NCBI RefSeq assembly: GCF_001428565.1
Contig: NZ_LMIA01000014.1
Coordinates: 141,366-205,365 of the forward strand
DNA: 64,000 nt
Origin: Nocardioides sp. Root190
GTDB lineage: Bacteria; Actinomycetota; Actinomycetes; Propionibacteriales; Nocardioidaceae
Reading direction: 5' to 3'
Below are positions 17,501 to 24,963 of the stretch, piece by piece (position 1 is the first letter of the stretch; every line of letters starts with the position of its first letter). Below the pieces are notes generated by a model, which worked only from the letters and a program-made list of their open reading frames with translations, had not been told where the DNA came from and did no database searches. The translations under genes were made by a program, and so were the position numbers.

Positions 17501-18329
17501 CCTCGTACGCCGTCCAGAACTGCGCGAAGTCCATCGACTCGCAGGCCTTGATGGACGGCGCGACGAGCTGGCGCGTGCCGTCCTTCTTGACCTGGTCGAT
17601 CGCCAGGCCGAGGTTGATGTGCGCCGGAGCGACCATCGTCGGCTTGCCGTCGATCTCGTCGAAGGTGTTGTTCATCGCCGGCTGCGCCTTGATCGCCTTG
17701 ATGATGGCGTAGCCGATGAGGTGGGTGAAGGACACCTTGCCGCCGCGGGCGCGCTTGAGGTGGCTGTTGATGACGATCCGGTTGTCCCAGAGGAGCTTGA
17801 CCGGGATGTTGCGGACCGAGGTGGCCGTCGGCACGGACAGCGAGAGGTCCATGTTCTTGGCCGTCGCCGCGGGGATGCCGCGGAGGACGGTCAGGGTCGG
17901 CTCGTCACTCGCGGTGACCGGTGCCGGGCGCGGAGCGTCCTTGGGCGTCGGCTTGTCCGACTCGGCCGTGGGCGGCGTCGGGGTGGTGGAGGAGGCCGGG
18001 CTCACCTGCGGGGCAGGCGTGGCCTTGGGCGTGGGAGTGGCCGTGGCCTGAGCCGCCTGGCTCGCCGGAGCTGCCGGGGCTGCAGCAGGAGCCGGGGTGG
18101 CCGCCTTCGTGGCGGCCGGGGCAGCGGCGGCTGCAGGAGCTGCCGGAGCGGCAGCGGCGGTCGTCGTCGAACCGTTCGACCCCGATCCCTTGAAGTACGT
18201 CGCCCAGGCGGCGTCGACGCTGGAGGGGTCCGCGTCGAACCGCTCCTTCATCTCCTCCACGAGCCACTCGTTGGCTCCGAACCCGCCTGGCTCGGTTGAT
18301 CCGTGGGACTTGTCTGACGACTGCGTCAC
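14568..18329 (-). CDS. kgd: Multifunctional 2-oxoglutarate metabolism enzyme (E1-E2 fusion)
   Basis: A 1253-residue TCA-cycle enzyme combining a succinyltransferase-type E2 domain with the thiamine-dependent E1 component, as in mycobacterial KGD and corynebacterial OdhA. Order: N-terminal peripheral helix (WLVEEMKERFDADP), Ala/Pro-rich linker about 55-140, E2 catalytic domain about 145-360 with STYDHRVIQG, then E1 with GMAHRGRLNILANIVGK, the ThDP motif beginning HGDAAFAGQGVVAETL, and RRRGHNEGDDPSYTQPLMY. No lipoyl domain is present, as expected for this fusion, which borrows one from another E2. The start is GTG at 18329 with GGAAGAGG upstream. A very long open frame on the opposite strand is a composition artefact. 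Confidence 0.95.
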   Translation of the reverse strand: MTQSSDKSHGSTEPGGFGANEWLVEEMKERFDADPSSVDAAWATYFKGSGSNGSTTTAAAAPAAPAAAAAPAATKAATPAPAAAPAAPASQAAQATATPTPKATPAPQVSPASSTTPTPPTAESDKPTPKDAPRPAPVTASDEPTLTVLRGIPAATAKNMDLSLSVPTATSVRNIPVKLLWDNRIVINSHLKRARGGKVSFTHLIGYAIIKAIKAQPAMNNTFDEIDGKPTMVAPAHINLGLAIDQVKKDGTRQLVAPSIKACESMDFAQFWTAYEEIVRKAKDNKLTMEDYSGTTVSLTNVGGLGTNNSVPRLMQGQAAIIGVGSMDHPPEFQGASEETIARNAISRIMTMTSTYDHRVIQGAQSGEFLGQVHKYILGQDGFYDEIFRALRIPYEPIRWNSDVATSHDDEIDKQARILELIHAYRVRGHLMADTDPLEYKQRSHPDLRIESHGLTLWDLDREFPTGSFGGGDRRFMKLRHILGILRDSYCRTTGIEYMHIMDPEQRRWIQERVEQPHTKPPREEQLRILLKLNQAEAFETFLQTKFVGQKRFSLEGGETTVPVVDEIAEAAAQVGLDEVAIGMAHRGRLNILANIVGKSYNQIFREFEGNIDPRTVQGSGDVKYHLGAEGAFIAGTGETIKVSVAANPSHLETVDPVLEGIARAKQDVLNQGEKFPVLPVLLHGDAAFAGQGVVAETLNLSQLRGYRTGGTIHLVINNQVGFTTSPGSSRSTLYCTDVARMVQAPIFHVNGDDPEACIRVARLAFEYRQTFKSDVVIDLVCYRRRGHNEGDDPSYTQPLMYDLIEQKRSVRKLYTESLIGRGDITIEEAEQVLRDYQLQLERVFTEVREADTKPDEWTTVPDYPDKPDGETETAVSREVLKRISDAYVSPPDGFTVHPKVMPQLQRRAAAITDGPIDWGTGEILAFGSLLMEGRPVRLAGQDSRRGTFVSRFATVIDRHNADEWTPLANLTEDQAKFHVYDSLLSEYAALGFEYGYSVARPEALVLWEAQFGDFVNGAQSVIDEYISAGKTKWGQDSGVVLLLPHGYEGQGADHSSARIERFLTLCADEAMVVAQPSCPASYFHLLRQHSLGGEHKPLIVFTPKSMLKRKEAASQPDDFTTGSFRAVISDDKVDPSEVGTVLLVSGRLTWDLVVERQKTNRDDVAIVRVEQLYPWPVEEIRAELDKYPGAKVKWVQDEPFNQGPWPSYHLNVIPQLGREIEPITRASSSTTAVGTAKRHLEEARVLIDKAFS

Positions 18330-18453
18330 GACGTGCTTCGCCTCTTCCGATGAGCTGTTGCCGCCCCGCCGCCGGTAGCGGGCGGTTGTCGACGGCCAAG
18401 GCTAGTCCCATGCCGAAGCAAATACCGCCCCCCGGTCACCCTTTGAGGCAGGG

Positions 18454-18465
18454 TGTTGCGCAACA
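18454..18465. promoter_or_regulatory. 12-bp palindrome TGTTGCGCAACA in a divergent promoter region
   Basis: A perfect palindrome lies 48 bases before the lipoprotein ATG, in the 183-base gap separating it from kgd on the other strand. Its position suits an operator, but I cannot name the regulator. The rest of the gap shows no gene. Confidence 0.4.
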
Positions 18466-18512
18466 GACATCGGAGTGGGTTTGCAGGGCGTGACCGAATG
18501 GGGGCGCAGGCG

Positions 18513-19124
18513 ATGCGGAGAGCACCAGTACGACGCGCAGGAAGTGGCCGCGAACGAACCCGTCCGGGCATGTCCGTGACCCTTGCGATCGTGACGATGG
18601 CCGCTCTGGGAGGGTGCTCCGACGCCGGCGAGGAGCCGTCGGTCGAACCGACCTCCACCGCCTCCGAAGCGGTCGAGCCGGTCGACACCGACGCCGCCCT
18701 CGGCAAGGTCCAGGGCCGCCTCGACACCGCCGCCGCCCAGTCCGTCGTGACAGAAGTCACCGCCGTCGTGGACAGCTGGATCGACGGCGGCCTCGGCGGG
18801 GACTACCCGCGCACCGATTTCGGCGACGGGTTCTCAGGTTTCACCGAGGACGCGAGAGCCCTTGCCGAGAAGCGGTCCGCGGTGCTGACCAATGCCGACC
18901 TCGGAGCCGACCTCGGAGAGGTCGAGCTCGTCGAGCGGGTGGTCCGCGTCGACGTGGCCGCCCCCAAGGGGCGGCCGGTCGGGGCGACGGCCCGGGTCAG
19001 GGTCCGCCTCGTCCTCGACGGCGATCGCACCGACGTCGTCTCCGGGCGACTCCTGCTCACCCCCACCGCCGAGGGCTGGCAGGTCTTCGGCTTCGATCTC
19101 GCCCGCGGCCAGGAAGGAGCCTGA
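18513..19124 (+). CDS. Secreted lipoprotein of unknown function
   Basis: A 203-residue exported protein. Basic residues (MRRAPVRRAGSGRER) are followed by a hydrophobic stretch VTLAIVTMAALGGC whose Cys35 fits a lipobox, so it is probably lipidated and anchored outside the membrane. A Thr/Glu-rich linker precedes a domain of about 150 residues with alternating strands (ELVERVVRVDVAAP, ATARVRVRLVLDG) and a C-terminal GWQVFGFDLARG. This resembles the NTF2-like or nuclear-transport-type domains of many actinobacterial lipoproteins. The ATG at 18513 gives the most credible signal peptide; an ATG at 18498 is possible. The next gene starts one base after the stop, suggesting a joint envelope role. 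Confidence 0.72.
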   Translation: MRRAPVRRAGSGRERTRPGMSVTLAIVTMAALGGCSDAGEEPSVEPTSTASEAVEPVDTDAALGKVQGRLDTAAAQSVVTEVTAVVDSWIDGGLGGDYPRTDFGDGFSGFTEDARALAEKRSAVLTNADLGADLGEVELVERVVRVDVAAPKGRPVGATARVRVRLVLDGDRTDVVSGRLLLTPTAEGWQVFGFDLARGQEGA

Positions 19125-19125
19125 G

Positions 19126-20025
19126 GTGCGCCAGGTGATCCGGACCGCTGTCCTCGCCCTCCTGCTGGGAGTCGTGGCGCTCGTCGTACCCGACAGTGCG
19201 CCGGCACCCACCCACTTCACCCTGGTCAAGATCGACAAGGCGGAAGCCGTCGACGTCGACCCGGACGTGATCTGGGTGCTGGCCGCCGGCTCGGACGCCC
19301 GCCCGCGCGAGGATCCGCTGCGGACCCGCGCGGACGCGCTGCAGATGGTCGGCATCAGCACCCGGACCGGTGCGGCGACGGCGATCGGCATCCCCAGGGA
19401 CAGCTGGGTCGAGCTCCCCGGGCTGGGATCGAACCGGGTCAACGCCGCGATGTACTTCGGCGGTCCCCAGCTCCTCGGCAAGGCCGTCGGCAACCTGCTC
19501 GGCGTGCAGCCCGACTACGTCGTGGTCGCGACCTTCAGCGGCCTGGCCGACCTGATCCGGAGCATCGGTGGCATCACGGTCACCAATCCACGCGCCTTCT
19601 CCGACTCGAGCCTGCACCCGAAGGGGTGGCCCGCCGGGAAGGTGAAGCTCAACGGCATGAAGGCAGTCGAGTTCGCCCGGGTGCGCAAGTCGCTGCCGCG
19701 TGGCGACTTCGATCGGTCGGCCAACCAGCAGCGGGTGATCCGCGGCATCCAGCGCCGGGTCGCCGAGCGGGCCGCCGAGCCCGGGTTCATCGAGGGTGGC
19801 GTGATCAGCGTGATGAGGCACCTGCACACCCGGGGCGTCTCGCCGGCCGAGCTGTTCCGGGTCGCCCAGGCGATCGCGCAGGTCGACCCGACGAAGGTGA
19901 CCACGTGCGTCCTGCCCGGCAGGGGAGCGAGCATCAACGGTGCGAGCGTCGTCCTCCCCGACCGGTCGGTGGCGCGGCGCTACGGCAACGACGCCCGCAA
20001 GGACGCGACCATCAAGCGCTGCTGA
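19126..20025 (+). CDS. LytR-CpsA-Psr (LCP) family protein
   Basis: A 299-residue membrane-anchored enzyme of the family that transfers glycopolymers from lipid carriers to peptidoglycan. One N-terminal membrane helix (TAVLALLLGVVALVVP) precedes the extracellular LCP domain. That domain has VLAAGSDARP near its start, RADALQMVGI (the metal-binding RSD/RAD position), IPRDSWVELPG with its conserved Arg-Asp, and KAVEFARVRKSLPRGDFDR. The GTG at 19126 has AAGGAG at good spacing. It is translationally close to the lipoprotein gene. Its last 14 bases overlap the convergent rnhA. Confidence 0.88.
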   Translation: MRQVIRTAVLALLLGVVALVVPDSAPAPTHFTLVKIDKAEAVDVDPDVIWVLAAGSDARPREDPLRTRADALQMVGISTRTGAATAIGIPRDSWVELPGLGSNRVNAAMYFGGPQLLGKAVGNLLGVQPDYVVVATFSGLADLIRSIGGITVTNPRAFSDSSLHPKGWPAGKVKLNGMKAVEFARVRKSLPRGDFDRSANQQRVIRGIQRRVAERAAEPGFIEGGVISVMRHLHTRGVSPAELFRVAQAIAQVDPTKVTTCVLPGRGASINGASVVLPDRSVARRYGNDARKDATIKRC

Positions 20026-20515
20026 TCGACGACCAGCCGTCCCGGGCCTCGCGTGCGCCCTGGCCGGCGAGGGCGTCCGCGCGCTCGTTGCCCGGGTCGC
20101 CGGCGTGGCCCTTGACCCAGTGCCAGGTGACGTCGTGCTGCGTTGCCACGGCGTCCAGGCGCCGCCACAGGTCCTCGTTCTTCACCGGCGCCTTCGCGGC
20201 CGTCCGCCAGCCGTTGGCCTTCCACTTCGCGACCCACGACATGATCCCGTTGCGGACGTAGCTGCTGTCCGTGTGGAGATCGACGGTGGAGCGCCGGCTG
20301 AGCGTCTCCAGCGCCTGGATGGCCGCCATCAGCTCCATCCGGTTGTTGGTCGTGTCGAGCTCGCCGCCGTGCAGGTCCAGTTCGTGCCGGCCGTAGCGCA
20401 GGACCGCACCCCATCCGCCCGGCCCCGGATTGCCCAGGCACGAGCCGTCGGTGTGGATCGTGACCGTGGCAGGAGAGCTGGACGAGTCGGGGGAGTCGGG
20501 CGCGTCGGGTGGCAC
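20012..20515 (-). CDS. rnhA: Ribonuclease HI
   Basis: A 167-residue RNase H1 that cleaves RNA in RNA-DNA hybrids. The catalytic acidic residues are visible: Asp23 in HTDGSCLGNPGPGGW, Glu61 in NNRMELMAA, Asp83 in HTDSSYVRNG, and His137 with Asp147 in VKGHAGDPGNERAD. The GTG start at 20515 is supported by TACCCT and then six bases immediately upstream on this strand, the same leaderless geometry seen at other genes here. Residues 2-16 form a short Pro/Asp/Ser tail before the fold. The 3' end overlaps the convergent LCP gene. Confidence 0.9.
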   Translation of the reverse strand: MPPDAPDSPDSSSSPATVTIHTDGSCLGNPGPGGWGAVLRYGRHELDLHGGELDTTNNRMELMAAIQALETLSRRSTVDLHTDSSYVRNGIMSWVAKWKANGWRTAAKAPVKNEDLWRRLDAVATQHDVTWHWVKGHAGDPGNERADALAGQGAREARDGWSSISSA

Positions 20516-20578
20516 GAGGTGAGGGTACGGCGACCCGCTGGCCCGAATCGGTGGCGGGTCGTTGCCCGGCACGGCACG

Positions 20579-21067
20579 ATGGGCCGGGTGACGAAGAAGA
20601 CCCGCCGGTCCCGGAAGAAGAACCGTTCGCGCTCCTCCGATCGCGCCGGGCGCGCGAAGGTCGTGGAGCGACTCGAGGCCGCCGAGGAGAAGCAGCGCCA
20701 CGTGCGGCTCGTGCTCCGTCAGGGTGACCCCGTCGCCGGCTTCGTCGTGGGCCTGACCCCCAAGCGCGTCGAGCTGACCGTCCTCGCCGAGCCCGGCCAG
20801 GTCGACGGCGTCGTCTCGGTGAAGGTCCGCGACGTGGTGAAGGTCCGCAAGGTCCCCGCCGTCCTCGGCGACTCGCCCGCCCTCGGCCGCCTCACCCACC
20901 TCGAGGAGATCGAGGAGCTCGCCCAGGCCGTCGTCGACGAGGCCTTCGAGGAGGGCTGGCCCTACGACCCCCAGGGCATCGAGCAGCTCACCGCCCTCCA
21001 GCAGGCCATCCGGGAGCTGGCGTGCGTGGTGCGGCGCGAGGAACCCGTCGGCACTCCAGAGGCCTGA
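20579..21067 (+). CDS. Conserved hypothetical basic protein
   Basis: A 162-residue protein with a strongly basic N-terminus (TKKTRRSRKKNRSRS) suited to nucleic-acid binding. A compact beta-rich domain follows (RLVLRQGDPVAGFVVGL, VVSVKVRDVVKVRKV). The domain recalls Sm-like or PRC-like barrels found in actinobacterial hypotheticals; this is inference. The C-terminal third is helical and acidic. The start is either ATG at 20579 or GTG at 20588; CACGAT followed by seven bases precedes the latter. It lies between rnhA (divergent) and a tRNA gene. Confidence 0.65.
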   Translation: MGRVTKKTRRSRKKNRSRSSDRAGRAKVVERLEAAEEKQRHVRLVLRQGDPVAGFVVGLTPKRVELTVLAEPGQVDGVVSVKVRDVVKVRKVPAVLGDSPALGRLTHLEEIEELAQAVVDEAFEEGWPYDPQGIEQLTALQQAIRELACVVRREEPVGTPEA

Positions 21068-21111
21068 CCTCGACCTGGCCCACGAGCCCGAAGGCCTGCA
21101 AAAAGACAGAG

Positions 21112-21184
21112 TGCCTCCGGCAGGATTCGAACCTGCGACACCTGGTACCGGAAACCAGTGCTCTATCCCCTGAGCTACGGAGGC
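21112..21184 (-). tRNA. tRNA-Arg (anticodon CCG)
   Basis: The reverse strand folds as a standard 73-base tRNA. Acceptor GCCTCCG pairs with CGGAGGC and the discriminator is A. The D-arm contains AGCTCAGGGGATAGAGC. The anticodon stem CTGGT/ACCAG encloses loop TTCCGGT, giving CCG, which reads codon CGG. The T-arm carries GGTTCGAATCC. No CCA is encoded. The cognate synthetase gene argS begins about 90 bases away on the other strand. Confidence 0.96.
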
Positions 21185-21276
21185 ATACCGCCGAGACGAG
21201 CTCAGCGGCGCGATGCCGAACACTACCGGGCGATATCGGTGCGAGAGAAACCGGACTCCATCGATACCCTTCGGGA

Positions 21277-22962
21277 GTGACTCCTGCCCAGCTCTCCACG
21301 ACCATCGTCGCGGCGCTCACCGCGCTCGTCGACGACGGCGCCCTGACCCTTCCCGACGGCGTCCCGGCGGAGGTCACGGTGGAGCGACCCCGGCAGAAGG
21401 GCCATGGCGACTACGCGACCAATGTTGCTCTCCAGCTGGCCAAGAAGGCGGGCACGAACCCGCGTGCGTTCGGTGAGCTCCTCGCCCAGCAGCTCGAGCA
21501 GGCCGACGGCATCGCGGGCGTCGAGGTGGCCGGTCCCGGGTTCCTCAACATCTCGGTCGAGGCGGGCGCGCAGGGCAAGGTGGCCGCCGAGGTCGTCGCT
21601 GCCGGCGCGTCGTACGGCCACACGGACACGGTCGCGGGCCAGAAGATCAACGTCGAGTTCATCTCGGCCAACCCGACCGGTCCGCTGCACCTGGGCCACA
21701 CCCGGTGGGCAGTGCTCGGCGACGCGATCGGCCGAGTGCTCAGTGCCGCCGGTGCCGAGGTGACGCGTGAGTTCTACATCAACGACCGCGGCGTGCAGAT
21801 GAACCACTTCGCCGACTCGATCATCGCCTCGGCCCTCGGGGAGCCGAAGCCCGAGGACGGCTACGCCGGGGAGTACATCGACGAGCTCGCGAAGGCGGTC
21901 GAGGCCGCGAGCCCCGGCATCTTCGCGCTGCCGGCGGACGAGCGGCGGGCCGCCGTACGGGCCAAGGGCTACGAGCTCCAGCTCGCCGAGCAGCAGGCCC
22001 AGCTCGACGGCTTCAACACCCACTTCGACGTGTGGTTCTCCGAGCTCTCGCTGCACGAGGAGGGTCAGGAGACCGGCGGCGTCCCGAACACCCTCGAGCG
22101 GCTCAAGGAGCTCGGCCACGTCTACGAGGAGGGTGGGGCGCTCTGGATGCGCACCACCGACTTCGGCGACGACAAGAACCGGGTGCTCATCAAGTCCGAC
22201 GGCGAGCTGACCTACTTCGCCTCCGACACGGCCTACTACCTCAACAAGAGGGCGCGGGGCTTCGACCACTGCATCTACCTGCTGGGCGCCGACCACCACG
22301 GCTACGTCGGCCGGCTGCGCGCCATGGCTGCGTGCGTCGGCGACGACCCCGACCTCACGCTGAACGTGCTGATCGGGCAGCTGGTCAAGATCCTGCAGGA
22401 CGGCCAGGAGCTCAAGCTCTCCAAGCGCGCCGGCACCATCGTGACCCTCGACGAGCTGGCCGAGGAGATCGGCGTCGACGCGCTGCGCTACTCGCTCGCT
22501 CGCTACCCGGCCGACTCGCCGCTGGTGCTCGACGTCGTCGAGATCACCAAGCAGTCCAACGACAACCCGGTCTACTACGTCCAGTACGCCCACGCCCGGA
22601 CCTGCCGGATGATGGCGAACGCAGCCGACCTGGGCATGGAGATGCCCGGCGAGGACGTCTTCGAAGCCTCGCTGCTCGACCATGAGCGCGACGGCGACCT
22701 GCTGCGGGCGCTGGCGGAGTACCCCCGCGTCGTCGCCAGCGCCGCCGAGCTCCGTGAGCCGCACCGGATCGCGCGCTACCTGGAGGACACCGCCTCGGTG
22801 TTCAACAAGTGGTACGACACCAAGGAGTGCCGGATGCTGCCGCAGGGCGACGAGCCCGTCTCGGCGGCCAACCTCGCTCGGCTGCTGCTGGTCAAGGCCA
22901 CCCGGACCGTGATCGCCAACGGTCTCGACCTGCTCGGCGTGTCCGCACCGGAGCGGATGTGA
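21277..22962 (+). CDS. argS: Arginyl-tRNA synthetase
   Basis: A 561-residue class I synthetase that charges tRNA-Arg. The N-terminal additional domain includes the segment ending KGHGDYATNVALQLAKK. The HIGH-type signature is HLGH at about 138-141, in SANPTGPLHLGHTRWA. The KMSKS-like position reads KLSKRAGT near residue 379. The C-terminal anticodon domain contains NPVYYVQYAHARTCRMM. The GTG at 21277 is preceded by TACCCT and then six bases, so the mRNA is probably leaderless; longer in-frame extensions would run through the tRNA gene. The stop overlaps the lysA start (GTGA). Confidence 0.95.
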   Translation: MTPAQLSTTIVAALTALVDDGALTLPDGVPAEVTVERPRQKGHGDYATNVALQLAKKAGTNPRAFGELLAQQLEQADGIAGVEVAGPGFLNISVEAGAQGKVAAEVVAAGASYGHTDTVAGQKINVEFISANPTGPLHLGHTRWAVLGDAIGRVLSAAGAEVTREFYINDRGVQMNHFADSIIASALGEPKPEDGYAGEYIDELAKAVEAASPGIFALPADERRAAVRAKGYELQLAEQQAQLDGFNTHFDVWFSELSLHEEGQETGGVPNTLERLKELGHVYEEGGALWMRTTDFGDDKNRVLIKSDGELTYFASDTAYYLNKRARGFDHCIYLLGADHHGYVGRLRAMAACVGDDPDLTLNVLIGQLVKILQDGQELKLSKRAGTIVTLDELAEEIGVDALRYSLARYPADSPLVLDVVEITKQSNDNPVYYVQYAHARTCRMMANAADLGMEMPGEDVFEASLLDHERDGDLLRALAEYPRVVASAAELREPHRIARYLEDTASVFNKWYDTKECRMLPQGDEPVSAANLARLLLVKATRTVIANGLDLLGVSAPERM

Positions 22963-24347
22963 GCGGCCGGGTACCGCCGGGCGACTACGCCGGGACCTCC
23001 CCGCACTGGCTGCGCGAGCCGGGTGACGTCAACGCGCTCGTTCCCGTCCTGTGGTCCTCCTCGGCACGCAAGGACGAGAACGGCGTGCTGCACATCGGCG
23101 GCCTGCCGATCCCGGACCTGGTGGCCGACGTCAACACCCCGGCCTACATCCTCGACGAGGACGACTTCCGCCAGCGGGCGCGGGCCTTCCGTGAAGGCTT
23201 CGCGGGCTACGACATCTACTACGCCGGCAAGGCGTTCCTCAGCGTCGCCGTCGCCCGGTGGGTGGCGGAGGAGGGTCTGTGCCTCGACGTGTGCAGCAAC
23301 GGCGAGCTGTCGGTGGCGCTGCGTGCGGGCGTGGACCCGGCCCGCGTCGGCTACCACGGCAACAACAAGACCGCGATGGAGCTCCGCCGCGCCGTCGACG
23401 CCGGTGTCGGCCGGATCATCGTCGACTCCTTCCACGAGATCGACCGGGTCGCCGACATCGCCCGTCAGCTCGGTGTGACCCAGGGCGTGATGATCCGGGT
23501 GACGGCCGGCGTCGAGGCCCACACCCACGAGTTCATCGCCACGGCGCACGAGGACCAGAAGTTCGGCTTCTCGATCGCCTCGGGCCACGCCTTCGAGGCG
23601 GCCGCCCGGGTGCTCGCCCAGGACGGTCTCGAGCTCCGCGGGCTGCACAGCCACATCGGCTCGCAGATCTTCGACACCTCCGGGTGGGAGGTCGCCGGTC
23701 GTCGCGTGCTCGCGCTGCACGCCCGCATCGCCGACGAGCTGACCCACGTCATGCCGGAGCTCGACCTCGGTGGCGGGTTCGGCATCGCGTACACGACCCA
23801 GGACGACCCGACCGATCCCGCGGTGCTCGCCACCCAGATCACCAAGATCGTGACGGGGGAGTGCGCTGTGCTCGGCATCGACGTCCCGCACCTGTCCATC
23901 GAGCCCGGCCGCGCGATCGTCGGGCCCGCGATGTGCACGGTCTACACCGTCGGCACGGTCAAGGAGGTCACCCTCGACGGTGGCGCCGCACGCACCTATG
24001 TCTCCGTCGACGGCGGCATGAGCGACAACATCCGCCCTGCGCTGTACGACGCCGACTACTCCTGCACGCTCGCCTCCCGGTCCTCCTCCGCCGAGCCGGT
24101 GCTGGCCCGCGTGGTCGGCAAGCACTGCGAGTCGGGCGACATCGTGGTCAAGGACGAGTTCCTGCCGGGCGACGTGGCGCCCGGTGACCTGGTCGCCGTG
24201 CCTGCGACGGGTGCCTACGGCCGCTCGATGGCGTCGAACTACAACCACGCCCTGCGGCCGCCCGTCGTGGCGGTCAGGAACGGCGAGGCGCGGGTGATCG
24301 TCCGCCGCGAGACCGAGGACGACCTCCTCGCCACCGACCTCGGCTGA
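22959..24347 (+). CDS. lysA: Diaminopimelate decarboxylase
   Basis: A 462-residue PLP enzyme making L-lysine from meso-diaminopimelate. The PLP lysine is in YYAGKAFLS (about residue 90). Further fold-type III signatures are CSNGELSVAL, LHSHIGSQI, ELDLGGGFGIAY and IEPGRAIVGPA. The substrate/active-site Cys lies in HCESGDIV. The first 50 residues form an extension common in actinobacterial LysA. The GTG start at 22959 overlaps the argS stop, so the two are co-translated. In M. tuberculosis the next gene is hom (thrA); here about 6 kb of other genes intervene. Confidence 0.95.
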   Translation: MSGRVPPGDYAGTSPHWLREPGDVNALVPVLWSSSARKDENGVLHIGGLPIPDLVADVNTPAYILDEDDFRQRARAFREGFAGYDIYYAGKAFLSVAVARWVAEEGLCLDVCSNGELSVALRAGVDPARVGYHGNNKTAMELRRAVDAGVGRIIVDSFHEIDRVADIARQLGVTQGVMIRVTAGVEAHTHEFIATAHEDQKFGFSIASGHAFEAAARVLAQDGLELRGLHSHIGSQIFDTSGWEVAGRRVLALHARIADELTHVMPELDLGGGFGIAYTTQDDPTDPAVLATQITKIVTGECAVLGIDVPHLSIEPGRAIVGPAMCTVYTVGTVKEVTLDGGAARTYVSVDGGMSDNIRPALYDADYSCTLASRSSSAEPVLARVVGKHCESGDIVVKDEFLPGDVAPGDLVAVPATGAYGRSMASNYNHALRPPVVAVRNGEARVIVRRETEDDLLATDLG

Positions 24348-24457
24348 CCCCGCGTCCCAGGACGCACGCTGGCGGCGTTCTCGTCGCTCGACGACCGCTC
24401 CGCTCAAAGGTCGCCTTCGCTCCTCGGCCTTGCCAGCGCACGTCCTGGCACGCGGGG
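24348..24457. repeat. 110-base imperfect palindrome with 26-base arms
   Basis: Arm 24348-24373 (starting ccccgcgtcccagg) pairs with 24432-24457 at 23 of 26 positions. The 58-base loop is rich in tcgtcgctcgacgac and cgctcc motifs. It fills the gap between convergent lysA and soxR. It may be a bidirectional terminator or a palindromic mobile repeat; no transposase is present. Confidence 0.65.
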
Positions 24458-24471
24458 TGGACGTGCTGCGG

Positions 24472-24927
24472 TCACGCGAGCCGGACAGCTCCCGGGCCGT
24501 GCTGGCGCAGTACGTCGCCCGGGTTGGCCAGCGCACACGATCGCATCGACAGACAGCCGCAGCCGATGCAGTCGTCGAGGGTGTCGCGCAGCTTCTCCAG
24601 CCGCGCGATCCGGTCGTCGAGGTCGCTGCGCCATGACCGGGACAGTCGCGACCAGTCCGCCTTGGTGGGGGTCCTGCCCTCGGGCAGCGTCGCCAGTGCG
24701 TCACGGATCGCGGACAGGGACACCCCGACGCCCTGCGAGACCCGCACGAAGGCGATCCGGCGCAGCACGTCGCGGTGGTAGCGACGCTGGTTGCCGACGG
24801 TGCGAATGCTGGTGATCAGTCCTTCGCGCTCGTAGAAGTGGAGTGCGGACACCGCCACCCCGGCCCGGTGCGCGACCTCCCCGGGCGTCAGGTCGTGGGA
24901 GCGGATCTCCCGGTTCTGGTCAGTCAT
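24472..24927 (-). CDS. soxR: SoxR, redox-sensing MerR-family activator
   Basis: A 151-residue regulator. The MerR helix-turn-helix is TPGEVAHRAGVAVSALHFYE, followed by the wing GLITSIRTVGNQRRYHRDVL. A dimerisation helix follows, then the [2Fe-2S] cluster motif CIGCGCLSMRSC with Cys120, 123, 125 and 131, spaced CX2CXCX5C as in SoxR. Actinobacterial SoxR senses redox-active compounds and typically controls a few nearby reductases or exporters, not a SoxS regulon. The ATG at 24927 lies 8 bases after TATTGT on its own strand. A SoxR-type operator separates it from the divergent reductase. Confidence 0.93.
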   Translation of the reverse strand: MTDQNREIRSHDLTPGEVAHRAGVAVSALHFYEREGLITSIRTVGNQRRYHRDVLRRIAFVRVSQGVGVSLSAIRDALATLPEGRTPTKADWSRLSRSWRSDLDDRIARLEKLRDTLDDCIGCGCLSMRSCALANPGDVLRQHGPGAVRLA

Positions 24928-24929
24928 TG

Positions 24930-24949
24930 ACCTCAACAATAGTTGAGGT
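24930..24949. promoter_or_regulatory. SoxR operator (soxbox)
   Basis: ACCTCAACAATAGTTGAGGT: 8-base perfect arms around AATA, close to the known SoxR consensus CCTCAAGnnnnCTTGAGG. TTGACC at 24927-24932 could be the -35 of the rightward gene. The site also covers the probable soxR -10 on the other strand, which implies autoregulation. Confidence 0.82.
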
Positions 24950-24963
24950 TGTCGGATGGTGCC

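Noticed and set aside
14274..18299. A 1341-codon open frame on the + strand opposite kgd, and similar long antisense frames opposite atpA/atpG, nucS/dehydrogenase, fruA and the Hsp70-like gene
   Set aside because: They are rich in Arg, Gly, Ala and His without motifs. High G+C third positions in the real genes make opposite strands stop-poor. The sense frames carry complete catalytic motifs.
21112..21184. Prophage or island attachment site at the tRNA gene
   Set aside because: No duplicated tRNA end and no integrase-like gene occurs within the window.
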